Assembly (NCBI GenBank): GCA_947685225.1
Contig: CANTUV010000033.1
Coordinates: 51,313,001 to 51,377,000, forward strand
From: Garcia nutans
Lineage: Eukaryota; Streptophyta; Magnoliopsida; Malpighiales; Euphorbiaceae
Length of the DNA: 64,000 nucleotides
Direction: 5' to 3'
Shown here piece after piece: positions 24,837 through 37,711 of this stretch (its first letter is position 1; the number at the start of each line of letters is the position of its first letter). The notes under the pieces were generated by a model. It worked only from the letters and a program-made list of their open reading frames with translations. It had not been told where the DNA came from and made no database searches. A program made the position numbers and the translations under genes.

Positions 24837-27800
24837 TTTTTTTTAAAAAAATTTAAAGAATTTTTGCATTTAAAAAAAAATTGGGGTTTTCGGTCTTGAA
24901 AAGATAGAGAATCAAAATAAATAATAGCATATATAAAGAATTTAGAGAAATGGGTATTGGATTAGGCGAAGACACTGCAACTCCATTAACGTTTTGCTTT
25001 AGCTAACCAAAATCAAAAGCTCAAAAAACAAAAAAGAAACCAACAAACTATTTAAAAAAAAAAGAAAAAGAAAAATTATTGAAGAAAGTAAATTAAATAG
25101 TCTTTATGGTCTGAAACAAAGACTCCTGCTTTTGAAGAAAGAAGAATTGGACTAGGAACAGAAACACTAAAACAATGCTGTGTAAATATCTACATATATT
25201 ACAAAGAAACTGCAAGGAGATTTTTTTTTATCAGAACTGTAAGGAGATTTCACATGATAATAAAGTTGGAAAACTAATAATAAAATAAAATCAGAGATTT
25301 TATATATTGGTGGATATATAATTTGGAGAAAAAAGAAGTTGGGCTGGGTAGATTTGGAATCTGTCCATTTCAGATTGTGTTCCCTTTGATGATGTACGAA
25401 TCTTATCCAACGGTCAATATTTAATGGACGCCTTGCTCCTAATGGCGATTTCACTCTCTTTTTTTTTGTCTGAGGTTTAATCATCACTTGTCGGATTAAG
25501 GGTTGCGTCAGTATTGGGCAATTCGGTCATACGACAATTAGAAAATGCGGTCATTACAGTATGTGTACAGGTTGGCCTATTCATATATTTTTTAATTATT
25601 AGTATATTTATCCAATTAGAATCCTTTGTAAAAAACTAAAAATTATAATTGTCAAAAAAACAAATTCCATTTAATAATTGTAAATAAAAATAAAAAAGAT
25701 AATTAATATCAATGAAGCTCCTAATGAGATTTCTTCTCTATGGTGCAATTTATAAATTTATATGATAATAATAATTACATGGTCATACTTGAATTTTTTA
25801 TATTTTATATTTTAAATGTTTCTCTCTTTTTTTCAAAAATAATTAAACATATTTGAAATATGATTTCTTAATGAACTAATAAAATGGACTGGTCTATAGT
25901 CTATGCACCTTATTCATCTCTTAATTTTCAATCAAGTCAAGTTGGGAGAATTGTTATTTTACATTAATATTAAATAAAAAAATTTCAATTTAATAAAACT
26001 AATTAGATAGAATATTTTTAATTATTTGATTATAAAAATTATATACAAAAATTAGAATAATTTAATAAATTATGTTTAAAGAAAGCTAGAAGGTAGAAAT
26101 TTGGAGGAAAATTAGGCAGGATGTATTTGTGATAACACGTGGTGACTGTGCATGGAAATAGATGCAGATGCATGACATGTTGGAAGTTCTTAGGATGACG
26201 TGGCTACTAACTCCAGTCACTAAAATGTATGGTTTAATTCCTAATGCGCGAACAACACAAAAGCTAATGTTTTTAGGCTATAAGATAAAGGCCAAAAGCA
26301 AAAGGTAGGGACCGACGCAAGGAAAAAAAAATTGAAAATCCTAAATCTAAATGATATTTCTAAATTTTGAGAATTAGTAGAGATCTATATATCAGATATA
26401 TTTATCAGACCAAAAAAAATCAGATATATTTAAGTTTTAAGGTTTTTTTAAGATGATTTATTTTATTATTAAATTAAAATATTAGTTAAATATGAATAAT
26501 ATTTAGATGATATTTCTATATTCGATTCGACTGAGGCAAATTATCACATGTAAGAAATTTAACTTGAGCTAAATAAAAATAATGTCTATTAAAAAAATAT
26601 ATGTTTTATAAACATTTTAATAGAATATACAAAATAAATTTGAATTCAAAAAATTTTCTTTAACAAGTAATATAAATATAATTTTATATTGTATTTAAAA
26701 TTTTTGGTTAATTTATGTTGAAGTGGTTATTAACGTTAATTTTACATAATTTGTTAAAAAAATAAATCAGAAATGAGATCAATTTCTGATTAATGTAGTC
26801 TGATCCAATTATTATAACAACTATAACTTTTGAAGCAAATATAAACACACTTTTAGAGTTCAAATTAATCTATCTAAACACAATTTTAAAATTCATAAAA
26901 ATAAATAAAATGATTTAATGTAAAGAGAAATTGAAAGAAAATCTATCATCAAAGTATTATTTGATTGTAATTTAAAGAAAACCTATTAGCAAAATGTAAT
27001 TTAATTGATAAATTATTTAACCCTTTATAATTGAAAATGTAATAGTGAATCTAGCGTGGATAAATTTTTGGAGCGGAGTCCAACATCAAAGTATTCCACG
27101 TTCCATTTAAAGACAAAGGAAATTTTTAAGATTTGAAAAAATGATAAATATACAATAGGGCTTTGTTCAAAAATAACCCAAAAAATTAAATATGATTCAT
27201 AAATACACCTGAATTTTTTTTTATTTTTTCAAAACCAACAAAAACCTAAAGTAGCTTTTTAAAAAATACCGATTAGCTATAAAATTGAAAAAAAATATAT
27301 AACTCTCACTCACCGTATTGTGTTTAAAATAATTCTCACTCTCTATACTATATTCTCACTCTTACTAAATTTATAATTCTTGAATACACAAATTAAGTGA
27401 TAATTTTTTTAAAACTATATGTGAATAATTCAAAAAAAAATTATTTTTTTTGTTGCATCAAATTTTTAAATGTGTTTGAATCTAAACCTATTTTCAATCA
27501 TCTTTTAAAAATATGCAGATTCAAGTCGAAATTAACACAGTCATCAATATTTTAATTATATTATATGTCATAAATTTAATTATAATTTGTTTAGTTCTTG
27601 CCTTTAGCTTATTCTAATAAACTTTCAGAATTTCTAATACAAATAATAATGAAAAATATATCAATTTTGATCCAATCAAGTTGCTTTTTACTAAGATTTT
27701 TTTAGCAAACTAACCACATTAATAGTTTTTCTTTTAGCAAACTAACAACATTAACATAAATATGGACAACAACTTTGACAATAAAGTAGTCTTATAGCTT

Positions 27801-27859
27801 TACCAAATAATCCCAAAGCTTAAAATAGAAAAAAAATTAATATTAAAAAAATTATTTTT
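24837..27859. other. RINGv promoter/leader and AT-rich intergenic DNA
   Basis: The first 200-300 bases are the likely RINGv leader and promoter (minus strand). The rest is AT-rich with no supported gene. A 106-codon ORF at 25167-25487 has no recognisable motif. Confidence 0.55.
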
Positions 27860-28400
27860 AGCATATTACAAATATATCTAAAGTATTTATGCAGTATATT
27901 AAACTTTACTATAAGAATAATAAATTGAGTATACTAAAGATATACATAAAGTATATTTATAATATATATTTCTATTAACTTGGCATAACTCAACAAACGC
28001 AAAGGGCAAAAAAATATAAATTAAAGCTAAGCATGACAAATAATCTTCTATTACAAATTATCTAAAAAGGAAAATTATATTACACAAATAATGATAAAAA
28101 AAAACTTAGCATAAGATTGATTAGTTGAGTATCTTATGAGCTGAGTATATTAGAGGCATAATAGAAATATGTTTGTAGTATATATTCATATTAACTTGGT
28201 ACAACTCAAAAAATATAAAATTAAAAAATATAAAATAAAATTATGGGCAATAAATACTCTTCTATTATAAATTTCTATCAACTAAATAAAAAGTATTTCC
28301 TATAACATAAATAATGATAGTGAAAAAAAAATTTATTGTTATAATGAGGAGTTGAGTATATTACATGTATACTAAAAATATACTTATAGTATATATTAAA
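27860..28400. repeat. Tandem repeat of about 200-220 bp, roughly 2.5 units
   Basis: Related blocks begin TTGAGTATACTAAAGATATA (about 27927), TTGAGTATCTTATGAGC (about 28124) and TTGAGTATATTACATG (about 28351). Each full unit goes on through a CATATTAACTTGG-like motif, a CTCTTCTATTA-like motif and an ACATAAATAATGATA-like motif. Divergence is high, so the array is old. No coding sequence. Confidence 0.55.
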
Positions 28401-29372
28401 TAAGTAAAATAAAGTTTTGCTATATACCAAAAATCATACATATCTAGAAAATACCCAAACTCGCAACAAAAAATGAAACTCTTAGACTAAAATAGCCTAC
28501 TGTACTATAATCTCTAAAGAGTATATTATATGCAAGGCAAAACGAACAAATCAATAGCATATAAACAAATTAAATTCATTATAATTTTTAAAAGAAACTC
28601 CCTCATTTTTCATCTGATATTATAAAAAATAAAGAGCATATAAATAAATTTTAATTTTCCTTCTTCCTAGTGTAAATTATAGGTTTGTTTCTTTTAAAAA
28701 CAAATTATAATCATTATCGATAACTTAACATTATTATTAAAGCTCAACATAAACGATGAAATAATTAATCAAATAATTATAAATTATAAATCTTAAAAAT
28801 AAAAAACCTTCAAGATTAAAGCAAAAGAAACTAATTAATTTGAAAAAAATAGAAATAACAAAATAATTTTGAAAATTTTGACTTCTCAGCGAGTAAAGTA
28901 AAAAATTTAGAGAAAAATAATGGTTTAAGAAAGAAATTTAGTTGTTAGAATTTTAAAAAATAATTTAGATGGAAATCAACATGAGTTAGGAATGATCGAA
29001 TATTTTTTTAAAAAATAAAAAGATATATTTATACTAAGATTAAAAGTGAAATATAAAAATAAAAATTTCAAAAATTTATAGGATATTTTGAAAAAAATAA
29101 AAATAAAAAGGAGGACATACAACGCAATTTCCTCTATATAATATATAAATTCTGCCGTTTTACTCGCCAATGGCCCAATCCAAATCTTCAATTTCTATTT
29201 GGTAAACAAACACAGCAACTGGATCACAGACAATTAATGGAAAAATTAGATCGAACCCAATAAACAATTAAAAATATAATCAATTGCAGTTTGTAAACTG
29301 CTCCGATGAGAAAAGGAAAAAATATATATATATATATAAGAAAGCTCACTGAATTGTGTATCAAATATTAAG

Positions 29373-30042
29373 AGGGTGTTTTTCAAAACTGGAATTTTTC
29401 AGCTTATTGTGAATAAATAATTTTTAGATTATAATCAGATTAAAAATAAGCAGTTAAGTATTTCTGTAAACTAGTTAATAATCAGTTAAGTGTTTCTGTA
29501 AAATCAGCTTATAATCAGTTTTTAATTGCAGAAACTGTCAAAATAACCAAACTGTCTCTGAGTTTATTTATTATATAAAAATAATTTTTTAAATGTCAAT
29601 TCAAAATTTATTTTGCATTAATAATAATAATAATAATAAAATTTATTTAATAATAATAATAATAATAATAATAATATTGGTGTTATCAATAAATTATACA
29701 AATAAAAAACTACTATGTAAATATTACCAAATTAATTAGAATCCTAAAAATATTAATTAGAATCCTAAAAATAAAAGAATTTTGATAGGAACTACAGTGT
29801 ATAGGGTGAGTAAATTTGGAATATTGAAAATTAAGTAGGGATAGTATTGTCTTTTATTTGGTCAAAATTGCTTAAAAAATAAGTGTTTAAAAAAAGTAGC
29901 AAAATCTAACTTTTAAAAAACTGATTAAAATCAGATTATAATCTACTATTTAAGTTTTCAGAAACACTTAAATAAACAACTTATAATCTAAAAACTGTTT
30001 ATAATCAGTTTTGATCAGCTTTTAAGTTTTGAGAAACACCCT
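29373..30042. mobile_element. Non-autonomous TIR element (MITE-like, ~670 bp)
   Basis: Starts AGGGTGTTTTTCAAAACT and ends in the near inverse AGTTTTGAGAAACACCCT. Both ends are flanked by TTAAG (29368-29372 and 30043-30047), a possible 5-bp target duplication. The inner flanks also mirror each other, with several TAATCAG and TTTCTGTAAA-like motifs on the left answered by CTGATTA and TTTCAGAAAC on the right. An (AAT)n microsatellite (about 29618-29678) sits inside. No transposase is encoded. The GGGTGTTT end resembles hAT or PIF/Harbinger types; the superfamily is not settled. Confidence 0.65.
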
Positions 30043-32198
30043 TTAAGATAGCTTCTTTCAAGAGGTTGTTACTGAAGTTAAAAACAGAACAGGGTGACCA
30101 AATTAAGGACCCAAAAAGATAAAATTCATGCCTAAAGATTAAAAAAATCAAACAAAAAAAGTTACTAGACTAATCAATATAAAATAATTTCGTACGTAGT
30201 TTTTATTTCATAAATTCATAATTAATTGAATTGAAAGAGGAGTGTATAGATATCTATGGTTATAATACACATAAATATGCTTGATAATAATTAATATATA
30301 GTTAATATTGTAAAATTCCCAATTTTCTTCATTAATTGAGATTTATTTTGACTTAAGTCTAATAGTTGAATACTGTCTGCTCAATAAGTATGAGCGCATA
30401 CTGCAAACTCGTGTTTAACTTGCAACTGACTTTTTACTAGTTGGCTTGCGCTTGCCTGAAAACATTATTGATTCTTTTTAGCAAATATAATATTTCGAAT
30501 ATTTTGATTTACCTCATCTTCTTTTATAAAAATTCAATTCGATATATTTTCTTTTTTTATCAAATATATTAAGCTGATTTATAAAATTCAATTCCTATGT
30601 ATAAAAAAATTGATTTCAGAACAAATAGCTGATATGCTATGCTCGGCGGTGGCTATTCGAAACAAAAAAAAAAAAAAATGAAAGGAGGGTGCTATATTTT
30701 TAACCCTGTTGTTGGCATGTCTAGCAAGACAACTCATTGGCAATTCCTACTTTTCTTTCTTGACTAATTAAGTTAATAGCAATTGCTCTTCACTACTATT
30801 AGTTCTTGAACTATATCGTCAGGTCTTCACTTCTTTCAAGAGAAAAAAAAAAGGATGACAACTCCTTTAATTGCTCGTAAATTGAAAAGTCTAAAGGTCT
30901 ATTACATGCATAATCCCCAGCACATTTCCTGAATTCACATTCTCCCTGTCTCTTCCTAAAGTACATTGCCAGCCTCATCTACCATTGTGTCAGATAATTA
31001 AACAAAGCTACTCATAGTCTCGCATCAACTTCCTTACTCTAACCATGTAATATCATTCACAAGTTGGTTGAACTGTTGAAGGAGGAAAGGACTAACAAAA
31101 ACCTTCATCGGTATTAATTTCATGAACTTTTGCTGTTATAACCCACTTATCAGCAAGGAAATATCAATTTCAAAGAAAGCAAGACCTATTTTTCCATGCC
31201 AATCCAAACAAAGAAATTCATTAAAACTGTTGTAGTGTAACCGTATAAGGCCAAATCCATGAATGAGTGAGTTAACGAGTATTAAAACTTGCACAGGTAT
31301 CAAAGCAGGAAATAGAAAAATCCTTGAAAACAAAATTACATTACATGCATCACCCACCTGATAATTTATACTAGTATGTAGATGATATGCACCAAATTAA
31401 GAAGCACAAGGATGCACTAACAACTTCCAACCAAATTGCTATGATTCCCATTTCTTTTGCAAACTGCAAATGCAAGATCGACAATTTACAAGTAAATGAA
31501 ATGTGCGCTATATTCGAGAGTTCCATAACCCGGGGGGCAAATAAGAAAATAGTTTGGAGGAATTGGCTATACAATTTACAAAAAAAAAAAAAAAAAGAAT
31601 AGCAAAACAATTCTTTGTAGAGCCAACCTCGGATTCCTTTGACGATGACAGTGATGAGTTGAATGGAGTTGACTCGAGTTCTATTGGTCTAAAGAAACAA
31701 AAGCCAGACTGGAATTGTTAGCAATTAAGCCACAACTTTTCATGAAATATAGCTGATGTATTTAAATTAACAGTTCCATTCAAAGCTTGAGTGAATAACA
31801 CCCCCTTTTCTTGAATTTATCCATCGTCGGTTCAAAACCAAAAACCACGTTAATAGCATACAGCATTGCTTCGATAAAGAAACCAAAATATCACTGCTCT
31901 TCACCGCTCTGCACCATATATGTTGGCAATCATTAGCAGAAAACCAACTATTATTCTTATTCGCAGGCAGCTAAGCCAACTAAAGTGCTATTTAAGCCAT
32001 TTGTTTCGCCCTTTTCTGTTCTCCCTACACGACTAAATATCGTTCGCTAAGTTTTTGGTGGGGAAGTTTTAGGATATTTGGATAATAGGGTAACTAGTTG
32101 AATTCATAATCTTTCGGGAAATCATGCTCCATTTTCTTGCAATCCAAGTTTAACATGAAGATGCAATTGATAACCTCAAAAAGGTTACCAGTATATAT
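30043..32198. other. Spacer and likely 3' region of the MYB locus
   Basis: 30043-30850 is AT-rich and featureless. From about 30850 to 32198 the base composition is closer to transcribed DNA and probably includes 3' UTR or old downstream exons of the MYB locus. One exon-like piece on the minus strand (about 31630-31692) has a T-rich acceptor (TTTGTTTCTTTAG) and reads RPIELESTPFNSSLSSSKE, but I could not join it to anything. Confidence 0.35.
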
Positions 32199-34837
32199 TC
32201 ACACTGCATCAGTTATGACACCCATTAACTTGTTCTCTCCCTCAACAAAACGAAAATTACCACTCACTCTGCTTTCTTCAAGATGCCCCATTTGGACTTG
32301 AGATCCATGAGGTGTTACCTGGCCAGCAGTTTCACCCTTAACTCGAACACTGTTATTCTCCAACCCACTTTTGATCCAAGTAAGGTTACTTATATCTGTA
32401 GCTATTTCAGCCAACTCAAAACTTGGAAAAGATGGGGGCTCTAAGTAATCCACAAATTCTGGGCCTAACAGAGAATTCCGAAGATCATTGCCATTTTGGC
32501 TCTCACAGCAGCCATGGCCATACTGGTGAGGAACCAAGTGCTCATTGTAAACCCCATCAAGCAATTTGTTAATCCCATCATCTGGTGTTGAAGCTTGAAC
32601 TAAAGGTCCTTTTACTGGAATTGGCCTTGAACATGGGGAAGCAAATTTTGGACCATCCACAGGATGATAAACACTGAACTGAATGCAATGACACGTGCCA
32701 TTGGACGGAAAAGAGTAGATGGTCGTTTTGCTTCATTATTTGATGGAATCTCTAATGGTGCCTTCTCTTCACACTGATCTCCCATATTATCCAGAGAGCT
32801 CACAATCTTTTGCTTCCAATGATTTTAAGGAATTTGCATCTCCACAAGATAGAGTTTCTTCAGATGAAGCTTTCACTTTGTCCATGTTACCATCTTGGTC
32901 CACATTTCCAGATATCAACCTTATCCTCTCACGTTCTGTGCTCCAGCTTCTTAGAGTGGAATTCCAGTGGTTCTTGATAGCATTATCTATTCTCCCTGGT
33001 AGAAGCCTTGCATTTACAGCCCATTTGTTTCCATGAACTGCATGGGCTGTAGCTATGATTTGATCCTCCTCATCTGCAATGATTTATTCATCAACCTGGT
33101 TAAATATGAAGCAGTGGTATACTTGTAACCAGGCAAGCATATATAACATGCTACCGTAAAACAAACTTTTCTATGAGATACCCACAAATGAAGTTAAGAT
33201 CAAGAGAAGATTAAGTAGTTATAAAGGAGAAGATGACATGGTTTCAACATAAGCCTTAAGCCTATAATATGCAAACATTTTTTCAACCATGATTAGCTAG
33301 TACAAATGCTTGCAAGAATGAAACTTACCACTACATACAAAAAATACAGAATAGAGAGTCGTTTCACTACATAATTAACAAATATAGTTTGTATGATTTC
33401 ACAATGAAGGTGTTCATAACTTATGGACATTTTTATACCCGATGGCACAAAGGATTTGCTTATGCCTTTTTATATGCTACTATAAGTAACATTATTCTAT
33501 GAGACTTTGAAAGGAGCCATATCAACTTCTCCTCACCCTCTGTACATCGTTTTTGTAAGTATGGATACATTTATTAACATAATTAGTAATTCTTCGAAAT
33601 GATTTTGTATTTTATCGATTTGATTTCCCTTTGTTTTAGTAAATTCAGTGACCTAGTGGAAAGCCATGGTTAAATAATGTTTCGATTTTTTATCCTAAGC
33701 CAATGTCAACACCTATAGCTCTTCAAAATCTTATATCACTTTTGGGTCATAATTGGTTCTTTACTTCTTAATGTCAGTGTGTATCATATTATACATGATA
33801 CAAAGCTCCAAGCAAAACATGTTATATCATATACTCAGTCACAAATACAGGCAAATGCTGCTAAAAGACATGATGGGAGATGCTTTTATTACTCCACATA
33901 TCAACAGATTTGCTTACAAAGACTTGTGTGTCTGTTGTAACATAAGTAATTGATAATGTCTAATATAAGTAGGAAACATATGAATCACAAGGACTGAACA
34001 ATCCCAAAATGCCAAAAGCTACGAGGACAGAGGCCACTATTTCACCAGCCAATGCCGTATGCTGGAACTTATAAAACAAAATGATTTCAAAGTAAGAACT
34101 TTTAACAAACTTTTTAAAAATTCCCATCAAGCTATCACCACATGTTATGCAAAAAGCAATACCAATTAGCAGAGACATATACAAGTAATGATGACCATTT
34201 ATTTGCACTTTGCAGACCAGCCCAAAATGTAAAGATCCAGAAGACATGCTAACGGGTGAGGTTTCAAACTTCATCGATGTTCCTAAACGAAATATAAATT
34301 TGTTAAACTTCAGTAAAATCCTAATTTAAGTAAAAGAAAAAATTTATCAATGTTCACTAGTATACTAATTAACTTCAAATTAATTTCCATGACAACAGGA
34401 ATTCAAACACCAAACAAAATTCTTCCAATCTTCAATTCAAATACACCACACAGACCAAACAGAGAGGAGAAGAAAAAAATACAGTACTGTAATTACAAAA
34501 AGTAACATTTTCTCTGATATAAAAGAAAGGGGATGATTGTCAGTGTCATACCAGTAAAGGGCTTGCGTTTAACAGCTGGATCAAGCTGATTACACCACCG
34601 GAGCCGGCAAGACTTTCCAGATCGCCCGGCGATTCCTCGGGCATTCAAGCTCCAGTTTCTGGCGCCAAATTTACTAACTAATCGACTAAGAATCGCATCC
34701 TCTTCGGGAGACCGAGGCCCTTTAACTCGGTCTCTGGATGTTTGACCGCTTCCGTTTCTCTCTCCGACAGCGAACAAATCATCTCCACTGGCGCCGCCGT
34801 CTTCTCCATAGCCATCTCCTGAGTTGGCACCGTCCAT
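32199..34837 (-). pseudogene. R2R3-MYB transcription factor (MYB25/MYB109-like), broken
   Basis: Exon 1 is 34552-34837 and exon 2 is 32199-33073; together 387 codons if reading frame is ignored. R2 (KGPRSPEED to LDPAVKRKPFT) and R3 (DEEDQIIATAHAVHGNKW to NAIKNHWNSTLRS) are recognisable. The reading frame ends at a TAA at 32787-32789, 190 residues in, because of what looks like one extra base near 32804-32805. A second lesion, a 5-bp tandem duplication (TTCAG twice on the minus strand, 32674-32683), brings the original frame back, so a C-terminal half with MYB25-like text (DGPKFASPCSRPIPVKGPLVQAS) continues to 32199. Conserved MYB positions are also changed: the first Trp of R2 is Arg (KGPRSPEED), Ile is Asn in both NWSLNARG and KWAVNARL, and Pro is Ala in GIAGR. 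These changes point to relaxed constraint. An assembly error is a less likely alternative. Confidence 0.75.
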
Positions 34838-37702
34838 TCCTAAAACTGTCTTGTCCTTCGTTTCCAATAACTGTACCGTAAACTGCCTTAAATTAAAATA
34901 AAGGCAGCGTGTGATATATTTATTATAGGACTACTGTTTCCGAGTTTTGAATGATATGCCTTGCTCAATTAACAATTTTTTTTCCATTTATTTTGATATT
35001 CTAACAATTGCGTTTATCTAATAAATATAATTATTTTAGTAAAAATTTCATAATCAATGTGTAAATATAATATAAATTTAAGAATTTAAATCTCACAGCT
35101 GAAATCTCAGTGTTAAAATGAAATTATTTCAAAAATAGTGTATTAAAATTTAAATTTCATCGATACTATTTTTTTTCCTATGTGTTAAAAACTCTTTTTT
35201 TTTTTTTAATTTCTCTGATTATTTTGAGAGCGGATGGGTATCGATGTTACTTTTCAGTGTCATTTATTCATTTTACCGCGCATAGCCAGGAAATGGCGGG
35301 AAATCAACCTTGTATTTTGCCTCTGGTTTTTGTTTTTTTATTATATAAATAAATTTAACTTCAATTGAAATTCAATTAATAATAAAAAAAAAACCACCAA
35401 GTGGAGTTTGGAACTTTAAATTTGACCCAACAATTAGTTAGGGCTCTTCCTTCAAAAGCAATGACCCAATACCTTTTCCCTGACCGAAAGTATCTCTCTC
35501 TCTCTCTCAAAATTTTTTAGATAATAGTTGCACGAGGACGAGGAATATAATAAGAATTACTTTAAAAATTAATTATTCAATAATTTTTTTATTATTTTAA
35601 AAATATATATTATAATTTTTTTAATAAATTAATCTATAATAATTATATTTTAACTAATAAAAAGAGATTATTAAACAGTCACTCTTAAAAATGACTATTA
35701 TTAACATTCCTCTAATTGCATATACATGTTATTAAAATTTTAAAAATAATAGTGTGTTTGGTTGCACAAAAATTTTATTAAAATTGACTAAATAATTATA
35801 TTTGATCAAATACTATACTTGTTTATAAATAATCTATATAAAATAAAATATCAGAATCATTAAACTTTATCAACCAGTTAGTAAAATATTTTATTTAAGA
35901 AAAATAGAAAAAAATATTTTACCAAAAAAGTAAATTGAGAGGTCTATATATCAAAAGATAATCATACCATTAATTTAAAATATGATAAAATAAAAAATAT
36001 TATAAGAGTAGTTTAGATATTACTTCAACATTTTCTATAAAGTTAGAATATAACTAAATAAATTAATTTATTTTTAATTTATTTTTTTAATATTTTGTTG
36101 CACCTTCTAAACACAATAATATAATTTTTTTCAGTAAAATACAATCTCTATAATATATTTATGTAAAATATATTCTCAAAAATTATTTTTTTTAATAATT
36201 TATTGAACGTACTATAAGAAAATAAATTTTTCATAAGTCTGGGTTTCAATATAATCTAAAATTGTTTTACTTAAAAAATTTAACACAATTTAATAAATAT
36301 ATTTTTCAATTGTTTGATTAAATCCCAAAATATTTTGTTGAAAAAAAAATCCGCATTTTTATGTTTCCTAAGATTATCCAATTAACAATATATTATATTA
36401 TAATAATTTGAAATAATAATATATATTTCCAAGTATGGTAAATAAAAATTATATTTCAAGAATTTATTTTAGATAATTGATTCTGTTAATAACTTAATAT
36501 TAGATATTATTTAAATAATGGCATCAAATATATGTGACATTAATTTTTGTTAAATTAAATTAATTATTTTAATCAATTATAGATTTACATTTTTGCATTT
36601 ATAAACTTTTAAAAGGAGCAATTATTAAATAAAATATTTTTTTAGAATAATAATAAAAATTATAAATTTGCATTTTACTGCAAAAATAAACTAGTGTATG
36701 TTAATTAATATTAGAATTTAGAAACCATTTGAAAATTACGTATAGAAAAGAATTTCAAAAAAAATAAAAGAAAAAAAAGTAAAACATTATAAACCGATAA
36801 ACGATTAACAGTGAAGGTGCATGCACTAAAATAATAATAAAAAAACAAGCTGTGGAATGCGAAAATGTGAGGAAAAAATTGTTTTATGGTGATGTATAGA
36901 AAAATCTAAATCTTAAAATAAATTATCAAAATACGTATTGAATCTGTTTTCCGTTGCTTGATCCTCCTGTTGATCCCACGTGCATGAAAAAAATAATAAT
37001 AAACACGATTTACTATCTTAAATAATAAACAAAAATAAAAAATAATTATTGTTATAGTTTCACTAAAAACCAATTTTAAAATTATTCTTAAAATTTAATG
37101 CATCTATTTAGAAATTTTTTTTATTTAGACTCATATATTCAACCTATAAAAAATTATTATAAAAATAATAATAAAAAAATTATATAATCTTATTGATCTA
37201 GTGCATATATACTCAATTTAGATAAGTCTTTTTTATATTTATATATTAAATTAATTATTGATTAAATATTTTAAATTTTTTTATTACAAATATAACTATT
37301 ATTTTAACAAGTATAAAGATGTCAATATACACCCTTTTTTTTTTTTTTTTACAAATGGAGGTTTGATCTCAAGATGCTGTATGGAAATAACTCGGTTATC
37401 AGAAACTCTGATTATGTCGTGTCACACTCAGTTCTTGATACCATCAGAGCAAATTTTTAAAATGTGGGCACCAAGTGAATAACTCAACATATGGGAAGTC
37501 ATTTAATTTGCAGCAAAGTTTGCCTCACTGTGTATATATATATATATATATATGTATATAATACATTTATATAGTAATGTATTAGTCCATTTTAAGCAGA
37601 TTTTTAATGCCTAGCATGAGAGCTGCATTAGTGTTTGCACTTTGCATGGGTTTCTTTTTTCCGTGATCAGCTTGTCAATATCTTTTTTAAAGGTTCATAT
37701 CT
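34838..37702. other. MYB promoter side and AT-rich intergenic DNA
   Basis: Apart from the likely promoter/leader of the MYB locus (up to about 35000) there is no supported gene. A short (CT)n run occurs at about 35492-35507 and an (AT)n run at about 37533-37551. The ORF at 37258-37482 is low complexity and unsupported. Confidence 0.6.
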
Positions 37703-37711
37703 AAATAAGCA

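Noticed and set aside
32719..33036. 105-codon plus-strand ORF
   Set aside because: Antisense shadow of MYB exon 2; the minus-strand R3 repeat explains the open frame.
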